Below, one piece after another: positions 54,638-63,550 of a DNA stretch of 64,000 nucleotides. Made by a program: the position numbers and the translations under genes. Location: assembly GCF_016616425.1 (NCBI RefSeq), contig NZ_CP067101.1:3224001-3288000 (forward strand), given 5' to 3'. The stretch's first letter is position 1. Each line of letters begins with the position of its first letter. The notes beneath the pieces are model-generated. The model was not told where the DNA came from. It made no database searches and saw only the letters and a program-made list of their open reading frames with translations. The stretch is from Bradyrhizobium diazoefficiens. GTDB taxonomy: Bacteria > Pseudomonadota > Alphaproteobacteria > Rhizobiales > Xanthobacteraceae.

Positions 54638-55273
54638 TCAGAACTCGACGCCGGCTTGCGCCTTGATGCCGGAGCGGAAGGGGTGCTTGACCAGGGTCAT
54701 TTCGGTGACGAGGTCGGCGATCCCGATCAGCTCGTCCTTGGCGTTGCGGCCGGTGAGCACGACATGCGTCATCGGCGGCTTCGAGCTTGTCAGGAATTCG
54801 ACGACTTCGGCGATGTCGAGATAGTCATAGCGCAGCGCGATGTTGATCTCGTCGAGCACGACCATGCGCAAGGTGGGATCGAGGATCAGCTCCCTGGCCT
54901 TCTCCCAGCCGGCGCGCGCCGCAGCGATGTCGCGGGCGCGGTCCTGCGTCTCCCAAGTGAAACCTTCGCCCATGGCGTGAAACTGGCAGAGCTCGCCGAA
55001 ATGGCCGGTGAGCAAACGCCGCTCACCGGTGTCCCAGGCGCCCTTGATGAACTGCACGACCGCGCAGGGAAAGCCATGGGCGACGCAGCGGACGATCATG
55101 CCGAAGGCCGAGGAGGACTTGCCCTTGCCGGCGCCGGTGTGGACGATGATGAGGCCTTTCTCGCCGCTCTTGGTCGCCATGATCTTGTCGCGGGCGGCCT
55201 TCTTCTTCGCCATTTTCGCGGCGTGGCGGACGTCGGTTTCCTCGCCCGTTTGGGTCTCCGATTCAGGCGTCAT
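54638..55273 (-). CDS. cobO: cob(I)yrinic acid a,c-diamide adenosyltransferase
   Basis: A 211-residue adenosyltransferase of the CobA/CobO type that moves the adenosyl group of ATP onto Co(I). The P-loop is [14 protein letters not shown] (from residue 45); [41 protein letters not shown] and [13 protein letters not shown] follow. A lysine-rich start ([10 protein letters not shown]) precedes the fold. ATG 55273 gives the family length. It leads cobO-cobQ, and its upstream region abuts the riboswitch of the opposite strand. Confidence 0.95.
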   Translation of the reverse strand: MTPESETQTGEETDVRHAAKMAKKKAARDKIMATKSGEKGLIIVHTGAGKGKSSSAFGMIVRCVAHGFPCAVVQFIKGAWDTGERRLLTGHFGELCQFHAMGEGFTWETQDRARDIAAARAGWEKARELILDPTLRMVVLDEINIALRYDYLDIAEVVEFLTSSKPPMTHVVLTGRNAKDELIGIADLVTEMTLVKHPFRSGIKAQAGVEF

Positions 55274-55324
55274 CGTATTCGGTCCTTCGGCTTGACAAGT
55301 GGCGGCCAGCGGCAAATGGTGGGC

Positions 55325-55525
55325 CAGCGTTGGTTCCTGTCCTACGACAGGCGAAGAGGGAATGCGATAGGGTCCGAATCGGCAAGATTTGGGCCCAAAA
55401 TGCAGCCGCCCCCGCGACCGTGACCGGAGAGATGCCCGAAGCCACTGATTCCTTTTGGAATCGGGAAGGCGGGGATCGAAGGGCGAAAGCTCTGCTCCGC
55501 AAGCCGGGAGACCTGCCAGCGTGGA
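55325..55525 (+). promoter_or_regulatory. cobalamin riboswitch
   Basis: The B12 box AGCCGGGAGACCTGCC (55502-55517) closes an element that begins with GGTTCC (55332-55337), continues through GAAGAGGGAA and GGGTCCGAATC and the conserved core GCAGCCGCCCCCGCGACCGT, and ends after the box. These are the ordered conserved blocks of the AdoCbl riboswitch. It is oriented to the right, about 105 bases ahead of the DUF1636 gene, and should shut down DUF1636-cobW-cobN-cobG-cobH-cobI-cobJ when adenosylcobalamin is plentiful. The whole gap 55274-55630 contains no other gene. Confidence 0.92.
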
Positions 55526-55630
55526 CGATTTGTGGACCGGCGGACGGGGTGTTCCGAGACGGGGATACGGACCTTCTGAAGAATGGTCCGTGGGCCTCTT
55601 CGCCTCCCGCTGTTTATTCTGGAAGAGGCG

Positions 55631-56005
55631 ATGACCGTCACACTTCACGTCTGCATCACCTGCCGTGCCGGCGAAACGCCTGGCGAGGGCGAGACGACGC
55701 CCGGCAAGCGTCTGCATGGCGCGATCATCGAGGCCGGCGTGCCCGATGGCGTCAATGTGGTTCCCGTGGAATGCCTCTCGGCCTGCAGTCAGGGCTGCTC
55801 GGTGGCGCTGAGCGCACCTGGCCGCTGGTCTTATGTCTACGGCCGCCTCTCGGAGACGAATGCGCAAGACGTGGTCGCGGGCGCTGAGGCCTATGCGGCG
55901 GCGCCCGACGGAATCGTGCCCTGGCGCAGCCGTCCCGAGATCTTCCGCAAGCAGTCGCTTGCGCGCATTCCCCCTGTTGCCGTCGTGCCGGAGGCCGCCG
56001 AATGA
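55631..56005 (+). CDS. DUF1636 protein, B12-regulated metal- or cluster-binding candidate
   Basis: A 124-residue protein of DUF1636. It has a CITCRAG motif near residue 8 and CLSACSQGCS in the middle, a cysteine pattern like thioredoxin-fold [2Fe-2S] proteins. It is regularly found next to cobW in alphaproteobacteria. It is the first gene after the cobalamin riboswitch and overlaps cobW by four bases, so a role in cobalt handling or in the reduction steps of corrin assembly is likely but unproven. ATG 55631 has GGAAGAGG upstream. Confidence 0.85.
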   Translation: MTVTLHVCITCRAGETPGEGETTPGKRLHGAIIEAGVPDGVNVVPVECLSACSQGCSVALSAPGRWSYVYGRLSETNAQDVVAGAEAYAAAPDGIVPWRSRPEIFRKQSLARIPPVAVVPEAAE

Positions 56006-57051
56006 ACTCGCTCGCAAAAGTCCCGGTGACGGTGGTCACCGGTTTCCTCGGCTCCGGCAAGACGACGCTGATCCAGCATCTGCTCGCCAATGCGGGCGGC
56101 AAGAAGCTCGCCGTGCTCGTCAACGAGTTCGGCAGCGAGGGCGTCGATGGCGAGATCCTGAAATCTTGTGCCGACACCAATTGCCCGGAAGAGAACATCG
56201 TCGAACTCGCCAATGGCTGCATCTGCTGCACCGTCGCCGACGATTTCATTCCGACCATGGAGCAATTGCTGGCGCGCCCCGTGAGGCCTGATCACATCTT
56301 GATCGAAACCTCGGGGCTGGCACTGCCAAAGCCGCTGCTGAAGGCGTTCGACTGGCCGGAGATCCGCTCGCGTATCACCGTCGACGGCGTGATTGCGCTG
56401 GCTGACGCCGAAGCTGTCGCTGCCGGCCGCTTTGCGCCGGACCCGATTGCTGTCGAGGCGCAGCGTGCTGCGGATGACAATCTCGATCACGAGACGCCCC
56501 TGTCGGAAGTGTTCGAGGACCAGATCGCCTGCGCCGACATCGTGCTGCTGACCAAAGCCGATCTTGCGGGCGCCGCGGGCATCGAAGCGGCCAAGGCCAC
56601 GATTGCCGCCGAGATGCCGCGGCGCGTGCCGATGCTCCCCGTCACCGACGGTGCGATCGATGCGCGCATCATTCTCGGGCTTGGCGCTGCCGCCGAGAAC
56701 GATCTCGCCGCGCGTCCCTCGCATCACGATGGCGAGGAGGAGCACGAGCATGATGATTTCGCATCCGTCGTAATCGACCTTCCGGAAGCCGCCGACATCG
56801 ATGCGCTGGTTGCATCGGTCCAGAAGCTGGCGCGCGAGCAGAACGTGCTGCGCGTCAAGGGCTACATCGCGGTCGCCGGCAAGCCGATGCGCTTGCTGCT
56901 GCAGGCCGTCGGTGAACGCGTGCGCCACCAGTTCGACAAGCCCTGGGGCACAGCCAGCCGGCAGTCAAGGCTCGTCGTGATCGGCGAGCATGGCGACATT
57001 GATGAGGCCGCGATCAGGTCGGGACTTGGTATCTCAAGGCTTGGGATCTGA
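56002..57051 (+). CDS. cobW: cobalt-handling GTPase CobW
   Basis: A 349-residue COG0523 G3E GTPase. The P-loop is GFLGSGKTT (14-22), the metal-binding GCICCTV has Cys73, 75 and 76, and ETSGLALPKPLLKAF and LTKADLAG follow. A histidine- and acid-rich stretch (HHDGEEEHEHDDF, about 235-247) sits before the C-terminal domain and probably binds metal. It is thought to deliver cobalt to the CobN-CobS-CobT chelatase. Its stop and the cobN start share one base. Confidence 0.94.
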   Translation: MNSLAKVPVTVVTGFLGSGKTTLIQHLLANAGGKKLAVLVNEFGSEGVDGEILKSCADTNCPEENIVELANGCICCTVADDFIPTMEQLLARPVRPDHILIETSGLALPKPLLKAFDWPEIRSRITVDGVIALADAEAVAAGRFAPDPIAVEAQRAADDNLDHETPLSEVFEDQIACADIVLLTKADLAGAAGIEAAKATIAAEMPRRVPMLPVTDGAIDARIILGLGAAAENDLAARPSHHDGEEEHEHDDFASVVIDLPEAADIDALVASVQKLAREQNVLRVKGYIAVAGKPMRLLLQAVGERVRHQFDKPWGTASRQSRLVVIGEHGDIDEAAIRSGLGISRLGI

Positions 57052-60000
57052 TGCACGTCGTCTTCCGCGAGAGCCGCGGTCTCGAGGAGACCGCGACGCC
57101 AAGGGACATCGGCCAGGACCCGGCCGATCTCGTGGTGCTCTCATATTCGGATTCCGATCTGGCCGCCTTCGCGGCCGGCTGGCGGCGTGGCCGAGGCAGC
57201 CTGCCGTCGCTGCGGCTCGCCAATCTGGCCGAGCTGCGTCATCCGCTCTCGGTCGACACCTATATCGAGCGCACGCTGTCGCATGCGCGTGGCATCCTGG
57301 TGCGCTTGATCGGCGGTGAGTCCTATTGGGCGTACGGGCTCGCGGCCCTGCAGCAAATTGCGAAGGCGCGCGGCATCGTGCTGGCTGTGCTGCCGGCCGA
57401 CGGTCGCGATGACACGCGGCTGGACGCATACTCGACCTTGCCGGTCTCGACGCTGCGGCGGCTCAAGGTACTCTGCGACACCGGCGGCCCGGTCGCCACG
57501 CAGGCCGCGATTGCGCAGCTCGCACTAGCCTCGGGCCTCTATGCCGGGCCCGTCCTCGGCGAGACGAGCGTGCCCGAGATGGGGTTCTACGATCCCGCAC
57601 GCGGCGTCATCGCCCCGCCGGCACATGGCGAGGGCAGGCCGCGCGCGCTCGTGACGTTCTATCGCTCATATCTCGCCGCCGCGGACACCGGCCCGGTCGA
57701 TGCGCTGATCGTGGCGCTGCGCGAGCGCGGGTTTGATGCCTGCGGCGTGTTCGTCACCTCGCTGAAGGCAGCAGGCGTCGCCGATTGGCTGCGAAAGCAC
57801 CTTGCGCAAACCCCTCCCGCCGCGATCGTCAATGCGACCGCGTTCTCGGCCATGGGCGATGATGGCACGACGCCATTCGATGACGCGCCGTGTCCGGTGT
57901 TCCAGGTCGCGCTCTCGACAGCGCGCCGCGAGGACTGGACTGAGTCGCTCCGCGGGCTGTCGCCCGGCGATCTCGCGATGCATGTGGTGCTGCCCGAAGT
58001 CGACGGCCGGCTGTTCGCGGGCGTCGTGAGCTTCAAATCCGCCGCGATGCGCGATCCCGATCTGCAATTTTCGCATCTTGCTCATCGTGCGGATGCGGAG
58101 CGCGTGGGTGCGGTCATCGCGCGGGTCGCCGCATGGCGGCGTCTCGCGGAGACGGCGGCCGGCGAGAAGCAGCTGGCGCTCGTGCTCTCGAACTATCCCG
58201 GCCGACCGCATCAGATCGCGCATGCCGTTGGTCTCGATGCGCTGGCTTCGGTCGAGGCGTTGTTGTCCGATCTTGCCGAGGCCGGCTTCGATGTGGCGCC
58301 GGTCCATAGGCTTGGTGAGACGCTGCTCAAGCAGCAACTGACCTGGAGTGTCGCCGACTACCGCGCCGCGCTCTCGCGCCTTCCGCAATCCTTGCAGGAT
58401 GATCTCGCACAGGCCTGGGGCGCACCCGAGAACGATCCGAATTGCCGCGACGGTGCGTTTCAATTCGCAGCCATCGCCTGCGGCAAGTCGATCATCGCGG
58501 TTCAGCCGGAGCGCGGCGATGCGGCCACGCGCGATGCCGACTATCACGATCTCGCTCGCACGCCGCGCCATGGCTATGTCGCATTCTATCTCTGGCTTCG
58601 GCAGCGGGGCATCGATGCCATCGTGCACATGGGCGCGCACGGCACACTGGAATGGCTGCCCGGAAAGTCCGTGGCGCTATCGTCAAGCTGCTGGCCGGAA
58701 GCCCTGATCGGCGATCTCCCCGTCATCTATCCCTTCATCGTCAACGATCCCGGCGAGGCCGCGCAGGCCAAGCGGCGTATCTCTGCCGTCACGATCGGCC
58801 ATCTGCCGCCACCGCTTGCGGCATCCGTGGTGCCGGAAGGCCTGCGCCGGCTTGAACGTCTGCTCGACGAATATTCGACGGCCGATGGTCTTGATCCCGC
58901 CCGCCGCCGGCGCCTGATCGCGGCGATCCGCGACGAGGCGCGTGCAGCCGGCCTCGAAGACGATCTCGGCCTCGATGCCGCGGTTGCGCCGGCGGAAGCT
59001 ATCCCGCGGATCGACCGCTTCGTCTGCGATCTCAAGGAAAGTCAGTTCGGCGACGGCCTGCATGTGTTTGGCCGCGGCGCCTGCGGTAACGCGGAACGGG
59101 CTGCGCTGCGCGCGGCGCTGGCAGGCAAGCGGGTGGCGCCGGGCCCGTCCGGCTCGCCGTATCGCGGGCGTCAGGACGTGCTGCCGACCGGACGTAATCT
59201 TTTTGCCGTCGATCCGCGGGCGGTGCCGACGCCGTCAGCGCATGCCCAGGGCATCAAGCTCGCTGAAGAGCTGCTCCGCCGCCATTTGCAGGATCACGGC
59301 GACTGGCCGAAAGGCCTCGTCGTCGATCTCTGGGGCTCGGCGACGATGCGCACCGCGGGCGAGGAGTTTGCGATGGCGCTGCATCTGGCCGGCCTCGCGC
59401 CGCGCTGGGATCATGCCTCCGGCCGCGTTACCGGTTACGACATCATCGCGCCGGCCGAGCTCGGCCGACCCCGCATCGACGTCACGCTGCGTGTCTCGGG
59501 CCTGTTCCGCGACGTCTTCTCGGGCCTGGCGCAATTGTTCGAGGCCGCATCGGAAGCGCTGGCAGAGCGCGACGAGGGTGAGGACAATCCATATCGCCAC
59601 CGCATCTCTCGCGTGTTCGCGCCGTGCCCCGGACAATACGGCGTTGGCCTGTCGGCGATCCCCGATGCGTTCACGCCGGAGACGCGCGAGGCGGCCGGCG
59701 AAGCCTGGCTGTCGGCATCGTCCTGGGCGTTCTCGTCCGATGGCGCGATGCAGCCGGATCGGGCCGGCATCGAACAGCGCCTCGCCGCGGCCGATGCCTT
59801 TGTCCACGTTCAGGACTTGCCGGAAACCGATCTGCTGCTCGCGGCCGATTATGCCGCGCATGAAGCCGGTGTTGCGGCCGCTGCAGCGCATCTCGGCACG
59901 GCCGGACCATCGCTCTATCACCTCGACGCGACGCGCCCCGAGCAGCCGCATGCGCGAACTTTGACCGAGGAAATTTCCCGCGTCGTCCGTGCGCGCGCCG

Positions 60001-60296
60001 CAAATCCGGCCTGGATCGCCGGCATGATGCGTCATGGTTTTCGGGGGGCCGCCGAGATCACCGCGACGCTGGAGCACATGGCCGCTTTCGCCCATCTCGC
60101 CGGCGTGGTGCCGCCGCATCTGTTCGATCTCTACTACGATGCGACGCTCGGCAATGATGACGTCCGCGCCTTCATGGCGCGTGAAAATCCGTCCGCTCTC
60201 GCGGCGATGGAAACCTGTTTTGCGCGCCTGCATGATGCAGCGCTCTGGCAAACGCGCCGCAATTCGATCGCCGCGGCGCTGCGGGAGGCGTCATGA
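57051..60296 (+). CDS. cobN: cobaltochelatase subunit CobN
   Basis: The large subunit that binds hydrogenobyrinic acid a,c-diamide and cobalt, 1081 residues. The chelatase-H family core is visible in IVHMGAHGTLEWLPGKSVALS, VIYPFIVNDPGEAAQAKRR, VVDLWGSATMRTAGEEFAMAL and the C-terminal VFAPCPGQYGVGL region. Classical CobN is about 1270 residues, so this is a short form lacking some 190 residues, mainly in the N-terminal half by eye. The CobS and CobT ATPase partners are not in the window. It overlaps cobG by four bases. Confidence 0.95.
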   Translation: MHVVFRESRGLEETATPRDIGQDPADLVVLSYSDSDLAAFAAGWRRGRGSLPSLRLANLAELRHPLSVDTYIERTLSHARGILVRLIGGESYWAYGLAALQQIAKARGIVLAVLPADGRDDTRLDAYSTLPVSTLRRLKVLCDTGGPVATQAAIAQLALASGLYAGPVLGETSVPEMGFYDPARGVIAPPAHGEGRPRALVTFYRSYLAAADTGPVDALIVALRERGFDACGVFVTSLKAAGVADWLRKHLAQTPPAAIVNATAFSAMGDDGTTPFDDAPCPVFQVALSTARREDWTESLRGLSPGDLAMHVVLPEVDGRLFAGVVSFKSAAMRDPDLQFSHLAHRADAERVGAVIARVAAWRRLAETAAGEKQLALVLSNYPGRPHQIAHAVGLDALASVEALLSDLAEAGFDVAPVHRLGETLLKQQLTWSVADYRAALSRLPQSLQDDLAQAWGAPENDPNCRDGAFQFAAIACGKSIIAVQPERGDAATRDADYHDLARTPRHGYVAFYLWLRQRGIDAIVHMGAHGTLEWLPGKSVALSSSCWPEALIGDLPVIYPFIVNDPGEAAQAKRRISAVTIGHLPPPLAASVVPEGLRRLERLLDEYSTADGLDPARRRRLIAAIRDEARAAGLEDDLGLDAAVAPAEAIPRIDRFVCDLKESQFGDGLHVFGRGACGNAERAALRAALAGKRVAPGPSGSPYRGRQDVLPTGRNLFAVDPRAVPTPSAHAQGIKLAEELLRRHLQDHGDWPKGLVVDLWGSATMRTAGEEFAMALHLAGLAPRWDHASGRVTGYDIIAPAELGRPRIDVTLRVSGLFRDVFSGLAQLFEAASEALAERDEGEDNPYRHRISRVFAPCPGQYGVGLSAIPDAFTPETREAAGEAWLSASSWAFSSDGAMQPDRAGIEQRLAAADAFVHVQDLPETDLLLAADYAAHEAGVAAAAAHLGTAGPSLYHLDATRPEQPHARTLTEEISRVVRARAANPAWIAGMMRHGFRGAAEITATLEHMAAFAHLAGVVPPHLFDLYYDATLGNDDVRAFMARENPSALAAMETCFARLHDAALWQTRRNSIAAALREAS

Positions 60297-61456
60297 GCGC
60301 GGCCGCGGTCAAGGGCTGGTGTCCCGGCGCGCTCCGCCCGATGCTATCCGGCGATGGGCTCGTGGTGCGCGTGCGCCCGTTCGGTGGGAGGCTTGAAGCA
60401 GCACAAATCACCGGGCTTGCCGAACTCGCCGGGCAACACGGCAATGGCCTGATCAATGTGACGAGCCGCGCCAATCTCCAGATCCGAGGCGTCAGCGAGC
60501 AAAGCCATCGGCCGCTGCTCGACGGCCTCGCACGACTGGCCCTGCTCGACCCCGATCCGGCGACTGAAGCCCGGCGCAATATCCTGGTCACGCCGTTCTG
60601 GCGCGCTGGCGACGAAACCCAGTCGCTCGCCGCCGAGCTCGAAGAAGCGCTCGCCGATAGCGCCCTCGCGCTTCCAACCAAATTCGGCTTCGCCATCGAT
60701 GAGGGACAATCGCGGGTGCTCGCCGGCGATTCCGCCGACATCCGCATCGAGCGCGATCGCTCCGGCGGCCTGCTGGTGCGGGCCGATGGTGCGAAGCTCG
60801 GCCGCCCCGTCGCACGCGGCGAGGCCGTGCGCACGGCGCTGGCGCTCGCAAGCTGGTTCCTGGTCTCCGGCGGCGCGAGGGGCGGACGAGGGCGCATGGC
60901 CGCCCATATCGCGTCCGGTGCCGCATTGCCTCAATCGCTGCGCGGCGAGACCGAGCCTGCGCCCGTGATGGCCGCGTTGCGGCCCGGGCTCTATCCGCAA
61001 GGCGCGATGGTCGGGGTCGCATTCGGGCAGATGCTGCACACAATGCTCGATCAATTCGCCGGTTGCGGACATGCGCTGCGCATGACGCCCTGGCGGATGG
61101 TGCTGAGCGAGGGCAAGCGGGAGATGCCGAGCGCGGCGGGCCTCGTCACCGAGCCCTTCGATCCCGCGCTGCGCGTTATCGCCTGCAGCGGCGCGCCGCG
61201 CTGCCGCGAAGCCCATGCCGATACGCGCGCACTGGCCGCAGTGCTCGCGCCGCGCATCGCCGCCGATGCGCGGCTGCACGTCTCCGGCTGTGGCAAGGGC
61301 TGCGCTCATTCCGGCACGGCCGCAGTCACGCTGGTTGCAACGCACGCCGGCTTCGATCTCGTTCGCGACGGCTCGACCCGCGACGAGCCGGTCCTGCGCG
61401 GCTTGAACGGCGCCGACATCGTCAACGATCCCTCCATCCTGGTGGGAGCGCACTGA
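60293..61456 (+). CDS. cobG: precorrin-3B synthase
   Basis: A 387-residue monooxygenase of the sulfite/nitrite reductase fold that makes precorrin-3B with oxygen, so the locus encodes the aerobic B12 route. KGWCPGALRPMLSGDGLVVRVRP opens it, and NVTSRANLQIRGV is the ferredoxin-like half domain. The [4Fe-4S] and siroheme-type cysteines are in IACSGAPRCREA and VSGCGKGCAHS. The stop shares one base with the cobH start. Confidence 0.95.
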   Translation: MSAAAVKGWCPGALRPMLSGDGLVVRVRPFGGRLEAAQITGLAELAGQHGNGLINVTSRANLQIRGVSEQSHRPLLDGLARLALLDPDPATEARRNILVTPFWRAGDETQSLAAELEEALADSALALPTKFGFAIDEGQSRVLAGDSADIRIERDRSGGLLVRADGAKLGRPVARGEAVRTALALASWFLVSGGARGGRGRMAAHIASGAALPQSLRGETEPAPVMAALRPGLYPQGAMVGVAFGQMLHTMLDQFAGCGHALRMTPWRMVLSEGKREMPSAAGLVTEPFDPALRVIACSGAPRCREAHADTRALAAVLAPRIAADARLHVSGCGKGCAHSGTAAVTLVATHAGFDLVRDGSTRDEPVLRGLNGADIVNDPSILVGAH

Positions 61457-62085
61457 TGCCGCACACTTACGAGACCGATGGGGCCGCAATTTATCGGCAG
61501 TCGTTCGCCACCATCCGGGCCGAGGCCGATCTCGGGCGATTCACGCCCGACGAGGAGCAGGTGGTGGTGCGGATGATCCACGCCGCCGGCATAGTCGGTT
61601 TGGAGGCTCATATCCGCTTCACGCCCGGCATGGCGGCCGCTGCACGCGCTGCCCTGCAAGGAGGCGCGCCAATCCTGTGCGACGCGCGCATGGTCTCGGA
61701 AGGCATTACGCGCGCAAGGCTTCCCGCAGCCAATGCCGTCATCTGCACGCTTGGGGACGAATCCGTTCCTGCGCTCGCGCAATCCATGCGCAACACGCGC
61801 TCGGCCGCGGCACTTGAGCTGTGGCGACCGCATCTCGGCGGCGCGATCGTTGCGATCGGCAACGCGCCGACCGCGCTGTTTCATCTGCTCAACATGCTGG
61901 AGGATCGCGACTGCCCGCGGCCGGCGGCTATCATCGGCTGTCCCGTCGGCTTCGTCGGCGCGGCCGAATCCAAGGCTGCGTTGATGGCCGATCCACCGGC
62001 GCCAGCACTGACGGTCGAGGGCCGCCTTGGCGGTTCCGCGATCACCGTTGCCGCGGTGAATGCGTTGGCGAGCCGGAGCGAATAA
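61456..62085 (+). CDS. cobH: precorrin-8X methylmutase
   Basis: A 209-residue CobH/CbiC enzyme that moves the methyl group from C11 to C12, giving hydrogenobyrinic acid. IYRQSFATIRAEADL, the catalytic histidine in VVRMIHAAGIVGL, CDARMVSEGI and VAIGNAPTALFHLL are all family text, as is IIGCPVGFVGAAESK. It follows cobG with a one-base overlap and precedes cobI by two bases. Confidence 0.96.
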   Translation: MPHTYETDGAAIYRQSFATIRAEADLGRFTPDEEQVVVRMIHAAGIVGLEAHIRFTPGMAAAARAALQGGAPILCDARMVSEGITRARLPAANAVICTLGDESVPALAQSMRNTRSAAALELWRPHLGGAIVAIGNAPTALFHLLNMLEDRDCPRPAAIIGCPVGFVGAAESKAALMADPPAPALTVEGRLGGSAITVAAVNALASRSE

Positions 62086-62087
62086 CG

Positions 62088-62819
62088 ATGGGACGCATCA
62101 TCTGTTGCGGTCTTGGCCCCGGCAACCCTGATTTGATGAGCGTGCGCGCGGATCGGACGGTGCGCGGCGCCAGGCATGTCGCCTATTTCCGCAAGAAGGG
62201 CAGGCCCGGCCAGGCGCGGCGTATCGTCGAAGGCATGTTGGCGCCCGACGTCACTGAATATCCCATGGAATATCCGGTTACGACGGAGCTTGCGTTCGAC
62301 AGCCCTGAATACGTGCAGCTGCTCGCCGGCTTCTACGACGAATGGGCCGAGCGCCTGGCGCGGCTCGCACGCGCTGTCGATATCGTCGTGCTCTGCGAGG
62401 GTGATCCCTACTTCTACGGCTCCTTCATGCATCTGCACACACGTCTGCAAGGCCGGCTCGAAATTGAGGTAATTGCCGGCATTCCCGGCATGGTCGGTTG
62501 CTGGAATGGCGTTGGACGGCCGATCGCGCTCGGCGATGACGTGACGACCGTGCTGACGGGCACGCTTTCCGAAGGCGAGCTCGAGCGGCGCATGCGCGAT
62601 TCCGATGCGCTCGTCATCATGAAGACGGGGCGCAATCTCGCAAAAGTGCGCCGCGCGCTCTGCTCCGCCGGTCGGCTGGACGATGCCTGGCTGGTCGAGC
62701 GCGGCACCATGCCGGGCGAGCGCGTGGTGCGGCTCGCCGAGATCGACGGCGCGGATTGTCCCTATTTCGCGATCGTGCTGGTGCACGGCAGGGGCCGGCA
62801 TCCGGACGCCGCCGAATGA
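62088..62819 (+). CDS. cobI: precorrin-2 C(20)-methyltransferase
   Basis: A 243-residue SAM-dependent tetrapyrrole methyltransferase giving precorrin-3A. It shows the class start ICCGLGPGNPDLMSVRA, the VVLCEGDPYFYGSFMHLH motif and EVIAGIPGMVGCWN with the SAM site. Among the class the YFRKKGRPGQARRI stretch marks C20 enzymes. The ATG at 62088 is three bases after the cobH stop; the gene overlaps cobJ by four bases. Confidence 0.95.
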   Translation: MGRIICCGLGPGNPDLMSVRADRTVRGARHVAYFRKKGRPGQARRIVEGMLAPDVTEYPMEYPVTTELAFDSPEYVQLLAGFYDEWAERLARLARAVDIVVLCEGDPYFYGSFMHLHTRLQGRLEIEVIAGIPGMVGCWNGVGRPIALGDDVTTVLTGTLSEGELERRMRDSDALVIMKTGRNLAKVRRALCSAGRLDDAWLVERGTMPGERVVRLAEIDGADCPYFAIVLVHGRGRHPDAAE

Positions 62820-63550
62820 CCGGCACCTTGACCATCGCGGGCCTCGGGCCGGGCAGCGATGCGCTGGTGACACCGGAGGTCACAGCCGCGCTTGCTTCGG
62901 CGACCGACATCCTGGGCTATGCACCCTATGTCGCGCGGGTGCCGCTGCGGCCGGGACTCAACCTGCATCCCTCGGATAACCGCGAGGAGCTGCAGCGCGC
63001 GAGCGAGGCTTTGCGGCTTGCATCCGAAGGCGGGCAAGTCGTCGTCGTATCCTCCGGCGATCCCGGCGTCTTCGCGATGGCCTCCGCGGTGTTCGAGGCG
63101 CTCGAACAGGCGCCGCAATGGCGGGACCTTTCGATTCGCGTGCTGCCCGGCATCACCGCGATGCTGGCGGCCGCCGCGCGTGCCGGCGCGCCGCTCGGCC
63201 ATGATTTCTGCGCGATCAACCTCTCCGACAATCTCAAGCCGTGGGCTATGATCGACAAGCGCTTGCAGCTCGCCGCGGAAGCCGATTTTTCGATTGCGAT
63301 GTACAATCCCCGTTCGGCGAGCCGGCCGGAAGGATTTGGCCGCGCGCTCGCGGTGTTGAAGGACGCCGGCTGCGGCGACCGCCTCGTGATCTTCGCGCGT
63401 GCGGTCAGCGCGGCTGATGAAAAGATCGAGACAGTGACGCTGAATGAAGCGACGCCAGAGATGGCCGACATGCGTACGCTGGTGATCATCTGCAATTCGC
63501 AGACGCGCCGCGTCGGCCGTTGGGTCTATGCACCGAGACGGGTCGAATGA
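62816..63550 (+). CDS. cobJ: precorrin-3B C(17)-methyltransferase
   Basis: A 244-residue methyltransferase that performs ring contraction after CobG. LTIAGLGPGSDALVTPEV, YAPYVARVPLRPG, VVVSSGDPGVFAMA and LPGITAMLAAAARAGAPLGHDFCAINLSDNLKPW are typical, as is the C-terminal ICNSQTRRVGRWVYAPR. It is the last forward gene in view. Its last 25 bases overlap the end of cobK, which comes from the other strand. Confidence 0.96.
   Translation: MTGTLTIAGLGPGSDALVTPEVTAALASATDILGYAPYVARVPLRPGLNLHPSDNREELQRASEALRLASEGGQVVVVSSGDPGVFAMASAVFEALEQAPQWRDLSIRVLPGITAMLAAAARAGAPLGHDFCAINLSDNLKPWAMIDKRLQLAAEADFSIAMYNPRSASRPEGFGRALAVLKDAGCGDRLVIFARAVSAADEKIETVTLNEATPEMADMRTLVIICNSQTRRVGRWVYAPRRVE

Noticed and set aside
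52917..54824. Long forward open frame opposite cobQ
   Set aside because: It is a low-complexity shadow of cobQ with no family motif; cobQ on the reverse strand is unmistakable.
55274..55330. A second riboswitch on the reverse strand for cobO
   Set aside because: The conserved blocks read only on the forward strand; the reverse complement has no B12 box.
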